Positions 52,372-61,320 of a DNA stretch of 64,000 bases are shown here, one piece after another. The notes beneath the pieces are model-generated. The model had not been told where the DNA came from and searched no databases. It saw nothing but the letters and a program-made list of their open reading frames with translations. Numbering within the stretch: position 1 is the stretch's first letter; each line of letters starts with the position of its first letter. The DNA lies in contig JAKLEZ010000005.1 of the NCBI GenBank assembly GCA_022711465.1, forward strand, positions 293,393 through 357,392. Direction: 5' to 3'. A program made the translations under genes and the position numbers. This stretch comes from Planctomycetota bacterium. GTDB taxonomy: Bacteria; Planctomycetota; Phycisphaerae; UBA1845; PWPN01.

Positions 52372-53577
52372 TCAGTCGCCAAGCTTGAGCAACTCGACGC
52401 TGATGATGTCGGGATTGCCCCTGGCGATTGCCGACACCAGGGCGTTTCCGGGATTGCGATCCAGCTGGATCCGGCAGCACGCGGCCAGGGCACCGTCCAG
52501 GATGAGGTTGTGCACTTCCTGGATATTGATGTCCGCGCGGCGGATCTGGTCCATCACGAACGCGAGCACGCCCACCCGGTCGTAGTGGCGGACGACGAGC
52601 TGCCACTGGGCGGGGGTCCGGGTGGCGGCATTGACGCAGTTGATCGCCTGGCCGGTCTTGATGAACGTGGCGATGATGCGAATGGCCTCCTCGGCGATAG
52701 CTTCCTGGGCCTGCTCGGTGGAAGCCCCGACATGGTGGGTGGCGTAGAGGTTAGGAAGGTCGAGGATGGGATCGGTGAAGTCGGCGGTTCCCTCGGCGGG
52801 CTCGGGGTCGAACACATCGAGCCCGGCGCGGAGTTTGCCGGCTTGGAGAGTGGCTCTGAGGGCGGCCTGATCGACGACCTCGCCGCGGGCGGTATTGATG
52901 AGGATGGCGCCCGGCTTGAGAAGCGCGAGCCGCTCCGCCGTCACCAGTTTGCGGGTTTCCGGCTTGAGGGCCACGTGCAGGGTCACGATGTCGGCGCGAC
53001 GGAACACGTCGTCCACCGTCGGGCAGCGCTCGACGCCCATCTCCTGGGCATGTTCGTCGGTCAGGGATCGCGACCAGGCGATGATCCGCAGGCCGAAGGC
53101 TCTGGCCCGGACGATTACCTCGCGGCCGATCTGGCCGACGCCGACGACGCCCAGGGTCTTGCCGTAGATTCCGTCGGCCTTGGAGAACTCCTTCTTGTTC
53201 CACTTGTGGGAGCGCAGCGATGCGATGCTCTCCGGTATCCGGCGATCGATTCCCAGGAGCAGGGCGAAGACCAGTTCCGCGACCGCGATCGAGTTCTTCC
53301 CCGGGCAGTTGGTCACAAAGACGCCGCGGGCGCTGGCCGCCTTCACGTCAATGGTGTTTACTCCGGCCCCGGCCCGGACGATCAGGGCCAGTTCGTCGGA
53401 CGCCTTGATCGCCTCCCCGTTCACCTGTTTGCTGCGCACGATCAGGACCTTGTATCCCGGGATGACCTTGGGCAGATCTTCCGCCTTGACCGTGGGGTTG
53501 TAGGTCACCTCGCACCCGAGCTTGGCTAGGCGATCGAGGTGGGCCTCTGAGAACTTGTCAGCGATCAGGGTCTTCAT
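52372..53577 (-). CDS. D-3-phosphoglycerate dehydrogenase-like 2-hydroxyacid dehydrogenase
   Basis: An NAD-dependent enzyme of 401 residues. Two ATGs are adjacent at 53580 and 53577; the latter is at better distance from AGGAGG. The nucleotide fold has VVGVGQIGRE (GxGxxG). The catalytic triad is recognisable: Arg in INTARGEVVD, Glu in the LDVFDPEPAEG region and His in YATHHVGAST. VRAGAGVNTIDV and GVFVTNCPGKNSIAVAELVFALLLGI are typical of SerA-type enzymes. A C-terminal ACT-like domain (about 325-400, VVRHYDRVGVLAFVMDQIRRADINIQEVHN) suggests feedback control by serine. The most likely role is the first step of serine synthesis; a role with another 2-hydroxyacid is possible. A strong RNA hairpin lies in the upstream region. 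Confidence 0.88.
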   Translation of the reverse strand: MKTLIADKFSEAHLDRLAKLGCEVTYNPTVKAEDLPKVIPGYKVLIVRSKQVNGEAIKASDELALIVRAGAGVNTIDVKAASARGVFVTNCPGKNSIAVAELVFALLLGIDRRIPESIASLRSHKWNKKEFSKADGIYGKTLGVVGVGQIGREVIVRARAFGLRIIAWSRSLTDEHAQEMGVERCPTVDDVFRRADIVTLHVALKPETRKLVTAERLALLKPGAILINTARGEVVDQAALRATLQAGKLRAGLDVFDPEPAEGTADFTDPILDLPNLYATHHVGASTEQAQEAIAEEAIRIIATFIKTGQAINCVNAATRTPAQWQLVVRHYDRVGVLAFVMDQIRRADINIQEVHNLILDGALAACCRIQLDRNPGNALVSAIARGNPDIISVELLKLGD

Positions 53578-53680
53578 CATGGTCCTCCTGCATAGGGATG
53601 ATGCCAGTGAACGACGAAAGCACACGGCGAATCATACGTGATTGCCCATGGCCTCCGGCTTGCCCAGGGTTCTGGGATCG

Positions 53681-53729
53681 GGATGGAAGAAGCGCGTACC
53701 ACCGCACGCGGCCCAGGACTCTTCCACCC
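53681..53729 (-). other. Strong hairpin upstream of the dehydrogenase gene
   Basis: Read on the minus strand, GGGTGGAAGAG pairs with CTTCTTCCATCC over about eleven pairs including wobbles, and an inner stem CGCGT / ACGCG is enclosed. A second small hairpin, CCCAG-AACC-CTGGG, follows at about 53664-53677. It is either a 5' leader element of the dehydrogenase or the terminator of the Kelch gene 136 bases upstream; no U-tract follows. Confidence 0.45.
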
Positions 53730-53864
53730 GGAGACCGGCCTTCGGAGTCGACCCCTTGATGATACCGTCCGCGCGGCGTTGGGCAAGTGACGAAGGCGGC
53801 GGGAATGCTCTCGGTTCCGGGGCGGACTACCGTCGGGCGATTGCCTCTTATGGCAGCCGGGGGT

Positions 53865-56201
53865 CTACTCGTGCACGACGATGATACCACCGGCCAGGGG
53901 TGTGGCCGCGTCGCTGGTCAGCTCGGCGCCGGGCTGGTTGTCGTACACGACGCCGGCCTCGTTCCAGATACTCAACCGGACCGCATCATTTCGGTCGTTG
54001 GGTTGTGTGCGGCCGGCGACGGCTGTCAGGATGAACTGGTATCCCTCCCGGCCGTTGACGGAACCGATTCCGGCAAGCTGCGCCTTCCGCTCCGTCACCA
54101 CGAGCCACTCGAGATCGTCGGAATGGAAACGCAGATCGCCGGCTCTATGCAGAAACTGGACGTTGCCGTGCGGGGTTGTCGCCTTCTTCTCGTACTTGGC
54201 ATTGAAGCTCAGGACGGCCTTGCCGACCGCGTCGGGACTGGCCGCGCAGGCCCCGGGTGGTGAATGGAACCAGCCGCCGCCGGTCACGAAGCCGCGGTCT
54301 GGATCATAGATCACCACGAAGGGCCTGGCGTCTTGGGTGCCTGGCGCCGTCTCCGTGGATCCGGTATTGCCGGCGGCATCGGTCACGGTGAGCTCGACGA
54401 TGTAGATGCCCGGCCTGGCGAAGGCATGAACGGCCGTGACCGTCGCGGCTTGCGGATCGAGGATACCGGGAACCTTCACCTGCTCGACGACCGAGGCCAG
54501 GCGCCACCCACTGGTGCTGACGGAACAGTCCTCGACGAACGATCCTGCGAGACTGACCTCGCGGTGAACGGGGTACGACGTCCAGGACGCCGGTGCTGTG
54601 ATGTTCACGAGGGGTGGGATCAGGTCGACGACCGTGAGGGCGACGGTGCAGGCAGCGGTCGTGCCATTTGCATCCGTGGCGGTCAGGGTCACCTCGTGGT
54701 TACCAGGTTCGAGCCGGTCGCCGGGCGCGGGCACCTGGGTCACAGTGGTCGGAGCCTGCCCGCCGGTGACAACCGCGCTGCTGGCCAAGTCGGGTACGAG
54801 TGCCCGGCATTCCCGATCGACCGCGATCGGTTCGGGAGCCGGCGGACAAGTGACCGCCAGCGGTTCCGAGCAGAGCTCGACCACGGTCGCCTCGGCGTCG
54901 GGCGACGTGATGCCGCAGTTGCCGACGGCCCGGACGGCATATCCACAGGTTCCGCAGGAAGCGGCCGCATCCGTGTACGACTGGCTATCGGCTTCCAGGG
55001 TAGCGATCGTCTCGCCGGCCGCCCCATGGCACCAGCGGCGGACCAGGTAGCCGACCTCGCCGGCTGCATTGTCCGTCCAGGTCAGTTCGACCGTGCTCGG
55101 GCCGGTCAGGACGGCATTCAGGTGGCTCGGGGCCCTCAGCCCGATCATCTCCCCGCCGAACAGGATGACCCGGTCGTTGAGGGCGTCGTACACCGCGGCG
55201 GCGCCGCGGCGCGGGCCGGGGCGATCGCCGGCCGTAGCCAGTTCGCGCCAGACGCCGTTTTCCAGCACCCAGACATCGTCGAGGCCGGTGTACGTTCCCG
55301 ATCCGCAGGAACTGGCGACATAACGCAAGCCACCCAGGACGATCATTCGCCGGCGGAGGGAGTCGAACACGACCGCCGCCTGCCCGCGGGCGGGGGGAGA
55401 CACGGCGGTGGCGATTTGCGTCCACGGCCCGGATCCACTGTGCAGCGACAGGGACCACGTGTCATTGTAGAGCGTGCCGGCCGATCCGCCGCCGACCCCG
55501 CCCCCGAACAGCATCAGACCGCCCCATTGCGGATCGAACGCGACGGCGGCCATTCCCCGCGGGCCGGGAGCGGGGCTGAGAGCCCATTCCGACCAGACCA
55601 GGGTGTCAGGATTGAGCATGTGCACGTGGTTGTTGAAGAAACTCGTAATCTCGGTGATCGGACCGCCGCCGAATACGCAGTAGCGGTCGTTGACCGAATC
55701 GTACACCGCGGCGTGCGAAGTCCCGAAGAGCTGATACGGTTGGATCACACCCGAACCGACCGAGGGAAGCAATTGCCAGGTGTTGGTCGCGAGGTCGAGG
55801 ACATCGAGGTGGTCGATGGCATGGGCAACCACGAATCGATCCCGTCGGGGATCGTACCAGCCCGGCCGGTAGGTGAATGGCCCGTCCAGGGCCGCGGCCT
55901 GCAACCGGGCCCAGGTAGCGGAACCACCGGCACCGAGTTCCAGCGCCCAGGTATCGGCGAAGGCGGATGCGCCCTCGCCGCCGGACACCAGCATCCGGCC
56001 GCGTGAAGAGTCGAAGGCATGCGGGAAGTGTCGGCGAGGGGCCGGGCTGCCGGCCAGCGGGTCGGGGACGGGTGCCAGTCGCAACCAGGTATCGTTGGCC
56101 AGATCGAGCTGCCAGACATCATTGAGATGCTGGGCCTGCCCTTGCCCGACCAGGACCCACAGCGAAAACGCGACCGCAACCCCCGTGGTCCCACACCTCA
56201 T
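53865..56201 (-). CDS. Secreted Kelch-repeat protein with HYR/PKD-like C-terminal modules
   Basis: This encodes 778 residues from the ATG at 56201 (GGAGG upstream), starting in a signal peptide (TGVAVAFSLWVLVGQGQAQ). About residues 25-385 are Kelch-type blades, with repeated signals such as HLNDVWQLDLANDTWLRL, AAVYDSVNDRYCVFGGG, GLMLFGGGVGGG and RRRMIVLGG, forming a beta-propeller like galactose oxidase but without its copper-site Cys/Tyr pattern. A fibronectin III domain follows (LNAVLTGPSTVELTWTDNAAGEVGYLV), then HYR-type and PKD-type modules. The final about 150 residues match the post-COAP-type domain, recognisable by GFVTGGGWFHSP. It is probably a surface or extracellular binding protein. 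There is no evidence for enzyme activity. Confidence 0.8.
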   Translation of the reverse strand: MRCGTTGVAVAFSLWVLVGQGQAQHLNDVWQLDLANDTWLRLAPVPDPLAGSPAPRRHFPHAFDSSRGRMLVSGGEGASAFADTWALELGAGGSATWARLQAAALDGPFTYRPGWYDPRRDRFVVAHAIDHLDVLDLATNTWQLLPSVGSGVIQPYQLFGTSHAAVYDSVNDRYCVFGGGPITEITSFFNNHVHMLNPDTLVWSEWALSPAPGPRGMAAVAFDPQWGGLMLFGGGVGGGSAGTLYNDTWSLSLHSGSGPWTQIATAVSPPARGQAAVVFDSLRRRMIVLGGLRYVASSCGSGTYTGLDDVWVLENGVWRELATAGDRPGPRRGAAAVYDALNDRVILFGGEMIGLRAPSHLNAVLTGPSTVELTWTDNAAGEVGYLVRRWCHGAAGETIATLEADSQSYTDAAASCGTCGYAVRAVGNCGITSPDAEATVVELCSEPLAVTCPPAPEPIAVDRECRALVPDLASSAVVTGGQAPTTVTQVPAPGDRLEPGNHEVTLTATDANGTTAACTVALTVVDLIPPLVNITAPASWTSYPVHREVSLAGSFVEDCSVSTSGWRLASVVEQVKVPGILDPQAATVTAVHAFARPGIYIVELTVTDAAGNTGSTETAPGTQDARPFVVIYDPDRGFVTGGGWFHSPPGACAASPDAVGKAVLSFNAKYEKKATTPHGNVQFLHRAGDLRFHSDDLEWLVVTERKAQLAGIGSVNGREGYQFILTAVAGRTQPNDRNDAVRLSIWNEAGVVYDNQPGAELTSDAATPLAGGIIVVHE

Positions 56202-56369
56202 GACGGTCCTCCCTCCCAATGCCTGGACCATCCATACCGGTCTTCGCGCATCGTCCCGGCCAAGTATCCAATATGTTTCGCCGCGATGCGCGGAGCATCG
56301 AGATGCACGGCTGATGGGCCGCTGCCCGGGCGCGGGAGTCGATCTGCGTCCGGGCAAGCCCGATAACAG

Positions 56370-56744
56370 CTAACTCTGGGATGAGGACGGCTTGCCCCAC
56401 GTCCGAGATCGCCGGAGGGCTTCAGCTGCCAGGATGCCGGCACAACCCGAGGCGAGATCCACCACGTCCCCCAGATCAGGCAGATGCGGATGGAACGGAT
56501 CACGAACGGCGATCAGTTCGAGCAGTTCGACGGCCAGGAGGAGGCATATGCCGCTGGTGGCCGACGCCCGGAACGAGAGTCCACGGCGCAGCCGGAGGTG
56601 GAGAACACCCAGGAACAGGAATCGAGTCGGCAGATCCAGGGGTACGCCCGCGATGGTGTATCCGGTGAAGAAGCCGAGGAATCGTTTGGCGGCTCGCACC
56701 GATGCGACCAGGGAGTCCGGCCAAGGAATGGTCATGGTGTTCAT
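56370..56744 (-). CDS. Small VanZ-like membrane protein
   Basis: This encodes 124 residues from the ATG at 56744; the frame runs open further upstream to 56924 in an Arg/Pro-rich stretch. Three or four hydrophobic segments are visible (about 20-40, 45-60, 65-85 and a final helix). The closing pattern, LLAVELLELIAV...HPHLPDLGDVVDLASGCAGILAAEAL, resembles the VanZ family, where a conserved Glu in the third helix and an Asp before the last glycine-rich helix are typical. The function of VanZ-like proteins outside glycopeptide resistance is unknown. The Shine-Dalgarno is weak (GATAGAG), and the opposite strand is also open, so the call is tentative. Confidence 0.45.
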   Translation of the reverse strand: MNTMTIPWPDSLVASVRAAKRFLGFFTGYTIAGVPLDLPTRFLFLGVLHLRLRRGLSFRASATSGICLLLAVELLELIAVRDPFHPHLPDLGDVVDLASGCAGILAAEALRRSRTWGKPSSSQS

Positions 56745-57054
56745 CTCTATCCGGGCCGATCGGGAAACGCAACCGGTGACCGCCAGGCGAGCGCCGCCGT
56801 GTGCCAGGATGTACCCGGCGGGGCGGGCTCGGGCGACGGGTTTCGGCGCGATGTGAGACGGCGGCGTACAGATCGCGCCAGCGGCAGTGGCCGAGGATCT
56901 GCTCGGCGGGCGGCGGCCGGACACGATTTGTGGACGGTTCGGCGACTCTGGGTGACCGGACCGTGTCGCTCCCTTGCTCCTCGGCCGACGGTCCTATACC
57001 TTAAGCCTCGAGCGTCGCCGGAACACTCGTCGTTTCCCGTGTCAGGAGAGTGTC
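56745..57054. other. Divergent intergenic region
   Basis: These 310 bases lie between the VanZ-like gene and the symporter gene. A TATACC box near 56994-56999 could be the symporter's -10 element, but no convincing -35 accompanies it. I see no further gene. Confidence 0.35.
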
Positions 57055-59097
57055 GTGCGATATCTGAACTCGGCCGACTACGCCATCATTGCCGCCTACT
57101 GTCTCATCCTCATCGCCATCGCCGTCTATCTGAAGCGTATGGCCTCGCGGAGCCTGGAGGACTACTTTCTGGGCGGCAAGCAGCTGCCCTGGTATGTGCT
57201 CGGCGTTTCCGGCATGCTCAACTTCGTGGACATGACCGGAACGATGGTCATCGTGTCGTTCCTGTACATGATGGGGCCACGCGGTCTGTACATCGAGTTT
57301 CGCGGAGGCGCTTGCCTGGTCCTGGCCTTCATGCTGCTGTGGACGGGTAAATGGCACTACCGGTCGCAGTGCATGACCGCGGCGGAATGGAACATCTACC
57401 GATTCGGGTCGACCGCCGGGGCCAAGGTCGCCCGGTTGCTCGGGGTGGTTTTCGGCACCGCCTTCACCGTGGCGATGTTGGCCTACCTGATCAAGGGAGC
57501 GGGCGCTTTTCTGTCGATGTTCCTTGATTTTCGGCCCGAGGTCTGTGCGGCCATGATGGTGGCCCTGACCACGCTGTACACGCTGATGTCCGGCTTCTAC
57601 GGTGTGGCCTTCACCGATCTGTTCCAGTCGGGCATCATCCTGATCAGCGTGATCGCGATCACCCTGCTTGCGATGAGCAGGATCGCGGGCTACGAGGGTG
57701 ACCTGGGGCTTCTGGCCGCCCAGGTCAGCGGCAACGCTCAATGGATGAGTTCGGTTCCTCACGTTCGCACGGCCATGCCACGGGGGTACGAGGACTTCGA
57801 GCCGGTGCTGATCCTGGCCGGGGGGTATCTGTTCCGGCAGGTTTTGGGGGGCATGGGCACGGGGGCGGATCCCCGCTACTTCGGGGCCCGCAACGAGCGG
57901 GAATGTGGTCTGCTGACCTACTTCTGGACCTGGCTGATGACCTTCCGCTGGCCGCTGATGATGGGCTTTGCGGTGCTCGGCATCTTTCTGGTTCACGACC
58001 TGTTTCCCGACCAGAAGGTGCTGGCCGAGGCGGCGGTCACCATCCAGGAGTCGCCCGAGGTTGAACAGCGGTACGGGGCCGACGTCGGCAAGAACCGTTG
58101 GGACGACGTCATCGCCAACGTCACCCAGCACCAGGATCAGTTCCCTGTGCTGGCCGGCAACCTGAAGAGGCTTTTTGGTGGCGGCGAGAACTGGCCGGAG
58201 AAGGCCATGCTGGTCGGCTATGAAGGGGGGGTCAACCCCGAACGGATCCTGCCGGCGGTCATCCTGATGAAGATACCGGCCGGCTGGCGAGGCCTGTTCC
58301 TGGTCGCTCTGGTGGCGGCCGCGATGTCCACCTTCTCGCCCACGGTGAACGTGTGCGTGGCTCTTTTCACTCGCGACATCTGGCAGGGCTTTCTCCGTCC
58401 GAGGGCATCGACCCGGGAGCTCATCGCGTCGAGTTACTGCTTCGGCGTGGTTCTGGTTCTCGGCGGATTCGCCATGGCCTACACTTCGGAGAGCATCAAC
58501 GACATCTGGGACTGGATCATCATGGCCCTGACCGCGGGTTATGTCATTCCAGGCCTGCTACGGCTGTACTGGTGGCGGTTCAACGCGGGCGGCTCCAACA
58601 TCGGTGTAGCCGTCGGTTTGATCGTCGCCATCGGCCAGCGAGCTCTGAAGCCCGACATGCCGCCGGTCGACAAGTTCGTTCTGGTGACGGGTCTATCGCT
58701 GGTGGGAACGATCATCGGCACTTACTGTTTTCCCCCGACGGAGAAGCGGATCCTGGAGCATTTCTACAGGACCACCCGCCCATTCGGCCTGTGGGGGCCG
58801 CTCAAGGCGTCGCTGGCCCCCCAGGTTCGCACAACCATGGAGCGAGAGCACTTCTACGATATCGCGGCGCTGCCTTTCGCCCTCGGCTGGCAGGTCACCC
58901 TGTTCCTGCTGCCGATGCAGCTGCTGATCGGAGCATGGCGCTCGTTTGGGGTGACGCTTCTGGTTTTCCTGGTCTGCCTGCTCGGGGTTCATTTCCTGTG
59001 GTACAGGCAGTTGCCACCAGCCAGATCCCGGAAGGAAGAGGTCGGCGACGGAAGCCCCACGCAGCCGCCTTCCGAGCTCACGGCTGAAACGGCCTGA
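57055..59097 (+). CDS. Sodium:solute symporter (SSS family)
   Basis: This encodes 680 residues from the GTG at 57055, with AGGAGA seven bases upstream; the frame is open further back but without a start context. About 13-14 membrane helices are visible, the first being YAIIAAYCLILIAIAVYL. Family features are RSLEDYFLGGKQLPWYVLGVSGMLNFVDMTGTM after helix 1, TLMSGFYGVAFTDLFQSGIILI, and ALVAAAMSTFSPTVNVCVALFTRDIW, which contains the sodium-site serine/threonine region. SGLT-like members import sugars, sugar acids or amino acids with Na+. An extra soluble loop of about 80 residues (KVLAEAAVTIQESPEVEQRYG...) lies between middle helices and is longer than usual. It could feed the cytoplasmic GH4 enzyme, which is inference only. 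Confidence 0.9.
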   Translation: MRYLNSADYAIIAAYCLILIAIAVYLKRMASRSLEDYFLGGKQLPWYVLGVSGMLNFVDMTGTMVIVSFLYMMGPRGLYIEFRGGACLVLAFMLLWTGKWHYRSQCMTAAEWNIYRFGSTAGAKVARLLGVVFGTAFTVAMLAYLIKGAGAFLSMFLDFRPEVCAAMMVALTTLYTLMSGFYGVAFTDLFQSGIILISVIAITLLAMSRIAGYEGDLGLLAAQVSGNAQWMSSVPHVRTAMPRGYEDFEPVLILAGGYLFRQVLGGMGTGADPRYFGARNERECGLLTYFWTWLMTFRWPLMMGFAVLGIFLVHDLFPDQKVLAEAAVTIQESPEVEQRYGADVGKNRWDDVIANVTQHQDQFPVLAGNLKRLFGGGENWPEKAMLVGYEGGVNPERILPAVILMKIPAGWRGLFLVALVAAAMSTFSPTVNVCVALFTRDIWQGFLRPRASTRELIASSYCFGVVLVLGGFAMAYTSESINDIWDWIIMALTAGYVIPGLLRLYWWRFNAGGSNIGVAVGLIVAIGQRALKPDMPPVDKFVLVTGLSLVGTIIGTYCFPPTEKRILEHFYRTTRPFGLWGPLKASLAPQVRTTMEREHFYDIAALPFALGWQVTLFLLPMQLLIGAWRSFGVTLLVFLVCLLGVHFLWYRQLPPARSRKEEVGDGSPTQPPSELTAETA

Positions 59098-59188
59098 GAG
59101 GTCCTGAAGTCGGCCGAAAGCCTCCTGTGGAGCGCAGGCCCTGACCAGGCGATCTGCCGATCGACCATCGAGTTCAAGGAGCTGACCC

Positions 59189-59566
59189 ATGGCCATGTCC
59201 CAAGAGAAACAGAAGACCCTGTTGGCGGTGCTGGCCATTGTCGCCACCATTGCTGCGGTCGCGCTGGTCTGGTCCAGTCTGGTGAGGACGAGGGGTAACG
59301 TTGAGACGGACATCAAGACCGCTGTTCTCTGCGCCAATCCCGAGTGCGGCTACTACGGCGAGACGTCCCTCTCGCAGCTGGAAGACAAAGGTGGCACCGA
59401 TGCCGGATCCCCGGAGGCAACAGGGTTCAAGTGCCCCAAGTGCGGGCAGTACACCCTCCGGGCCAACCCGCTCATGTGCAGCAAGTGCAAGAAGCCTTAT
59501 CTGATGAGAATCGGACCGACGGGGGCATACGACCGCACCTGCCCCCGGTGCAAGACGGAGAACTGA
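59189..59566 (+). CDS. Small membrane-anchored zinc-ribbon protein
   Basis: This encodes 125 residues. CAAGGAG lies about eight bases before the ATG at 59189. A single membrane helix (about 10-32, LLAVLAIVATIAAVALVWSSLV) is followed by a cysteine-rich domain with four CxxC-type knuckles in a row: CANPECGYYG, CPKCGQYTL, CSKCKKPYL and CPRCKTEN, enough for two zinc ribbons. There is no other motif. I do not recognise a named family. It might fold on the periplasmic side or bind a partner at the membrane. It lies 91 bases after the symporter on the same strand and may share its transcript; a hairpin terminates the unit downstream. Confidence 0.72.
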   Translation: MAMSQEKQKTLLAVLAIVATIAAVALVWSSLVRTRGNVETDIKTAVLCANPECGYYGETSLSQLEDKGGTDAGSPEATGFKCPKCGQYTLRANPLMCSKCKKPYLMRIGPTGAYDRTCPRCKTEN

Positions 59567-59589
59567 TCGGCCCGGCAGTCGCAGACGGT

Positions 59590-59616
59590 CCATCGGCCCG
59601 AGGAGGCCGCCGATGG
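59590..59616. terminator. Terminator-like hairpin between convergent genes
   Basis: CCATCGGC (59590-59597) and GCCGATGG (59609-59616) form a perfect 8-bp stem; the 11-base loop has two more CC/GG pairs. It sits 24 bases after the zinc-ribbon stop and 90 bases from the convergent prepilin-type stop. No U-tract is visible. Confidence 0.5.
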
Positions 59617-59705
59617 GAGAGACTTCATCGATGGGCTGTGCGGAGGGCGAATCGATGCGGGGGTGACCGTCAGCGGGGGTGGACCATCTCTATCGGGGCG
59701 GAATG

Positions 59706-60659
59706 TCAGTGCTTGGGCAGGTAGCCGCCGCCCAGCGCCAGGTTAACCGGATACATATCGTTCGGGTAGCGGTTCCACCGCTTGGCTTCTGCGATGTCCG
59801 CGTGGCCATCCCAGAAGAGGATATTGCCCTTGCCGAGATGGCGGGTGCTGAGGCGATCGCCGCTGTTGCTGGAGATGTTTCTCAGGTAGCTGTGCCCGTC
59901 GTTCAGCGCGTTGCTGTTGGCCAGATAGTACTCCGAGTTCCGATCTCCGAACCCCTGGTACTCCTCGTACATCAGGACCACCCGGTTGGGGGTGGACATG
60001 AACTGGGAGACCCGCGGGAATGCGGCGGACTTGAAGGCGCCCGCCTTCAGGTTGTCAGGATTGACGAAGTCGCAGGAGAGCAGCTGATCCGTGTCGGCCA
60101 CATGCTTGCCGTCGATCTTCTCCTGCAAGTAGTCGTGCGGGTCCATCAGGCGAACGTAGCTGTGGATCGCATGGTTGCCATAGATGCCGCCGCTCCCAAT
60201 AGCGCTGCCGCGGCGAATGCGGTCATCGATCGGGCAGAAATACGTCTCTCGGTTCTTGAGGTATCGATAGAGGTCGCCGTACTCCACCCAGCGGCGAGAA
60301 TCAGAGAACCGCACACCGCCGCTGACGGCATAGAGTGCGGGGTTGTACTTGATCTTCGGCTTGCTGTGGTTCACGCCGTCATAGAGCCACCAGCTCCAGT
60401 GAGGAAAGACGCCATTTCGCGCTTCCTGGGCGTAGAAGCAATGTCCATTGTAGAGTTGGGCAAGCCGGGTTTTACACACGAGAATATTGGACTGGTCACG
60501 GGCCCGCTGCAGCGAAGGAAGCATGATGGAGATCAGCAGGGAGATGATCGCGACCACGACCAGGACTTCAAGCAAGGTGAACGCTTGCGGGTGGCGAACG
60601 CACGTGCCCATGCCAGCAGGCAGAAGCCTTTTGGCGACCACATGAAAAGGAACCCACAT
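59706..60659 (-). CDS. Prepilin-type N-terminal cleavage/methylation domain protein with Ala at -1
   Basis: This encodes 317 residues from the ATG at 60659, which has AAAGAGGT about nine bases upstream. An in-frame ATG at 60611 gives a shorter leader (MGTCVRHPQA) but no Shine-Dalgarno. The pseudopilin segment is [30 protein letters not shown], with Glu at +5. The residue before the cleavage point is Ala instead of the near-invariant Gly. The globular part is aromatic-rich and ends with LFWDGHADIAEAKRW, the DGH motif of this planctomycete family. The function is unknown; export through type II/IV machinery is expected. An extended -10 promoter lies upstream. It is convergent to the zinc-ribbon gene. 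Confidence 0.85.
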   Translation of the reverse strand: MWVPFHVVAKRLLPAGMGTCVRHPQAFTLLEVLVVVAIISLLISIMLPSLQRARDQSNILVCKTRLAQLYNGHCFYAQEARNGVFPHWSWWLYDGVNHSKPKIKYNPALYAVSGGVRFSDSRRWVEYGDLYRYLKNRETYFCPIDDRIRRGSAIGSGGIYGNHAIHSYVRLMDPHDYLQEKIDGKHVADTDQLLSCDFVNPDNLKAGAFKSAAFPRVSQFMSTPNRVVLMYEEYQGFGDRNSEYYLANSNALNDGHSYLRNISSNSGDRLSTRHLGKGNILFWDGHADIAEAKRWNRYPNDMYPVNLALGGGYLPKH

Positions 60660-61320
60660 CGCGCTGACCTCTTTGCCCCCGACGTCCAGACCGACGACCG
60701 GGAACCCAGACATACGGCGACTACGCCGCGCCGCCGCTACTAGTTTTGAACTGCATTCGGTCGCTCGAAATGCACGGCGACCTAACTCCGGGCATAGTAT
60801 AACACACCCTGCGAAACGACGCGAGCACTTTTCGCCCATTTTCGCGGTAAACCGACCAACCGGCCTGTAACAGACAGAGCCGCTGTGAGATCCGCATGCG
60901 TTTCGCCTGTGAAATGCTGAATACACCGCAGACTCCGATCCTCGTCCATCCCTACGCTCGGCCAGAACCTTCGCGGACATGACCCTTCACGCCAGACCCC
61001 AATGCTTGCCGGGCTTGGCATCGGAGGTCATGACGAGCGTGCATTCCGACGCCTATCTGATAATATCGGCAAAATAGTCATTCTGGGAAACCTCTACCGG
61101 CCGTTCTCCCGGAGGAGACTTCTGGCCCGCCGGGGGACCCGCCTCACGACGGGTACCTGAGGGGCTGACCCGCTTCTTCCCAAACGGACCCAAATGCGCT
61201 TGCAGAGGACTAGTTTCAGCCGTACCTGAGCCCGTGGGCTGCTGTCCGCCGCCGATCAGTTGATTGCCACACACGGCTTTGCGAGAATGCGTCGGCCAAA
61301 GGCTCTTGACGAGGTGATTG
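60660..61320. other. Long divergent intergenic region, no gene seen
   Basis: These 661 bases lie between the prepilin-type gene and the propeller gene. The part nearer the prepilin gene holds the extended -10 element. Around 61055-61080 an AT-rich TGATAATATC stretch may mark the promoter for the plus-strand gene. Two similar CTCAGGTACSSSTG-like segments occur on the minus strand near 61150 and 61230. I cannot assign an RNA or a gene. Confidence 0.4.
60796..60804 (-). promoter_or_regulatory. Extended -10 promoter element of the prepilin-type gene
   Basis: On the minus strand TGTTATACT (60804-60796) is a TG-extended -10 box, about 140 bases before the ATG at 60659. No good -35 accompanies it, as is common for extended -10 promoters. 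Confidence 0.45.

Noticed and set aside
56484..57350. A plus-strand frame of 288 codons running into the symporter gene
   Set aside because: It is Arg/Gly-rich, out of frame with the symporter and lacks a start context. The symporter frame from 57055 accounts for this stretch.
60660..61320. A structured RNA such as tmRNA, 6S or a riboswitch in the long divergent gap
   Set aside because: I could not find the conserved core of any of these. The two similar CTCAGGTAC segments alone are not enough.
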